Origin: Bordetella parapertussis
GTDB lineage: Bacteria > Pseudomonadota > Gammaproteobacteria > Burkholderiales > SG8-41
Reading direction: 5' to 3'
Assembly: GCA_945870465.1 (NCBI GenBank)
Contig: CAMBSS010000106.1
Span: 1 to 15,256 of the forward strand
Length of the DNA stretch: 15,256 nucleotides
Shown: positions 14,975 through 15,256 of the stretch, in pieces
Layout of the letters: every line of letters starts with the position of its first letter
Numbering within the stretch: position 1 is the stretch's first letter
Translations under genes and position numbers: made by a program
The notes under the pieces: generated by a model
Database searches by the model: none
The model's input: the letters and a program-made list of their open reading frames with translations, nothing else
Told to the model about the DNA's origin: nothing

Positions 14975-15256
14975 ATGAGCATCCTGATCGATAAAAACAC
15001 GCGGGTCATGACCCAGGGCATTACCGGCAAGACCGGCCAGTTCCACACCAAGATGGGCAAGGAGTACGCGAACGGCGCGAACTGCTATGTCGCCGGCGTG
15101 AATCCGAAAAAACCGGGCGAGTCGTACGAAGGCATTCCGATTTTCGCGACGGTGAAAGAAGCCAAGGAGCAGACCGGCGCGAATGTTTCTGTGATTTACG
15201 TGCCGCCGCCTTTCGCCGCTGCCGCAATCGACGAAGCGATCGAAGCCGACCTCGAT
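14975..15256 (+). CDS. sucD: Succinyl-CoA synthetase alpha subunit, partial (cut by window edge)
   Basis: The first 94 codons are present; the full protein is about 290 residues. [15 protein letters not shown] and [10 protein letters not shown] (15-24) are the start of the CoA-binding Rossmann domain, followed by AGVNPKKPG and [17 protein letters not shown], all diagnostic of SucD. The phosphorylated catalytic histidine lies beyond the window. AAGGGA lies 6 bases before the ATG, and the gene begins 8 bases after sucC, so the two subunits are co-expressed. Confidence 0.96.
   Translation, partial: MSILIDKNTRVMTQGITGKTGQFHTKMGKEYANGANCYVAGVNPKKPGESYEGIPIFATVKEAKEQTGANVSVIYVPPPFAAAAIDEAIEADLD

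Noticed and set aside
1..15256. CRISPR array, insertion sequence or integrase/attachment site
   Set aside because: No regularly spaced identical repeats, no transposase or integrase motifs and no terminal inverted repeats flanking a gene were seen.

Overview
The window is GC-rich and densely coded. It looks like the chromosome of a betaproteobacterium of the Burkholderiales type, possibly uncultured. Three observations support this: several Bug/TctC-family periplasmic receptors (two intact, one broken), a LysR-type regulator divergent from a catabolic operon, and a free-standing sucCD pair. This placement is inferred from gene families; I could run no database search.

Layout. 1-673 (-) is the N-terminal three quarters of a LysR-type regulator cut by the window edge. 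Divergent from it, 769-4526 (+) carries hyuA-hyuB, the two subunits of an ATP-dependent hydantoinase/5-oxoprolinase-type amidohydrolase. A 210-base gap holding a modular inverted repeat follows. Then come an MmgE/PrpD-family enzyme (4737-6134), a Bug receptor (6149-7129) and a threonine-synthase-like PLP enzyme (7132-8268), tightly spaced and probably one transcript. A symmetric hairpin at 8285-8310 ends this block and the convergent second Bug receptor (9286-8327, -). A divergent 149-base spacer leads to an enolase-superfamily acid-sugar-dehydratase-like gene (9436-10587, +), which converges on a CapA-family gene (11749-10700, -). A third Bug gene (11957-12498) is a pseudogene with two internal deletions. 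A universal stress protein (12616-13056) follows, then about 700 bases without protein genes, then sucC (13764-14966) and the start of sucD (14975 to the edge).

How the genes fit together. The left two thirds read as an accessory catabolic island. A periplasmic receptor would capture an organic acid or amide, HyuAB would open a cyclic amide at the cost of ATP, and the MmgE/PrpD and PLP enzymes would process the product by hydration/dehydration or C-N chemistry. No TctA/TctB membrane transporter genes are present, so the receptors would need transporters encoded elsewhere. The substrate cannot be read from the sequence. The right end is core metabolism (succinyl-CoA synthetase).

The most interesting non-coding signal is at about 13194-13323: a promoter-like pair, a hairpin whose loop carries CCTCCTCC (complementary to Shine-Dalgarno sequences), and a strong intrinsic terminator. 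It looks like a short, previously unannotated small RNA with the architecture of the anti-Shine-Dalgarno 'cuckoo' RNAs.
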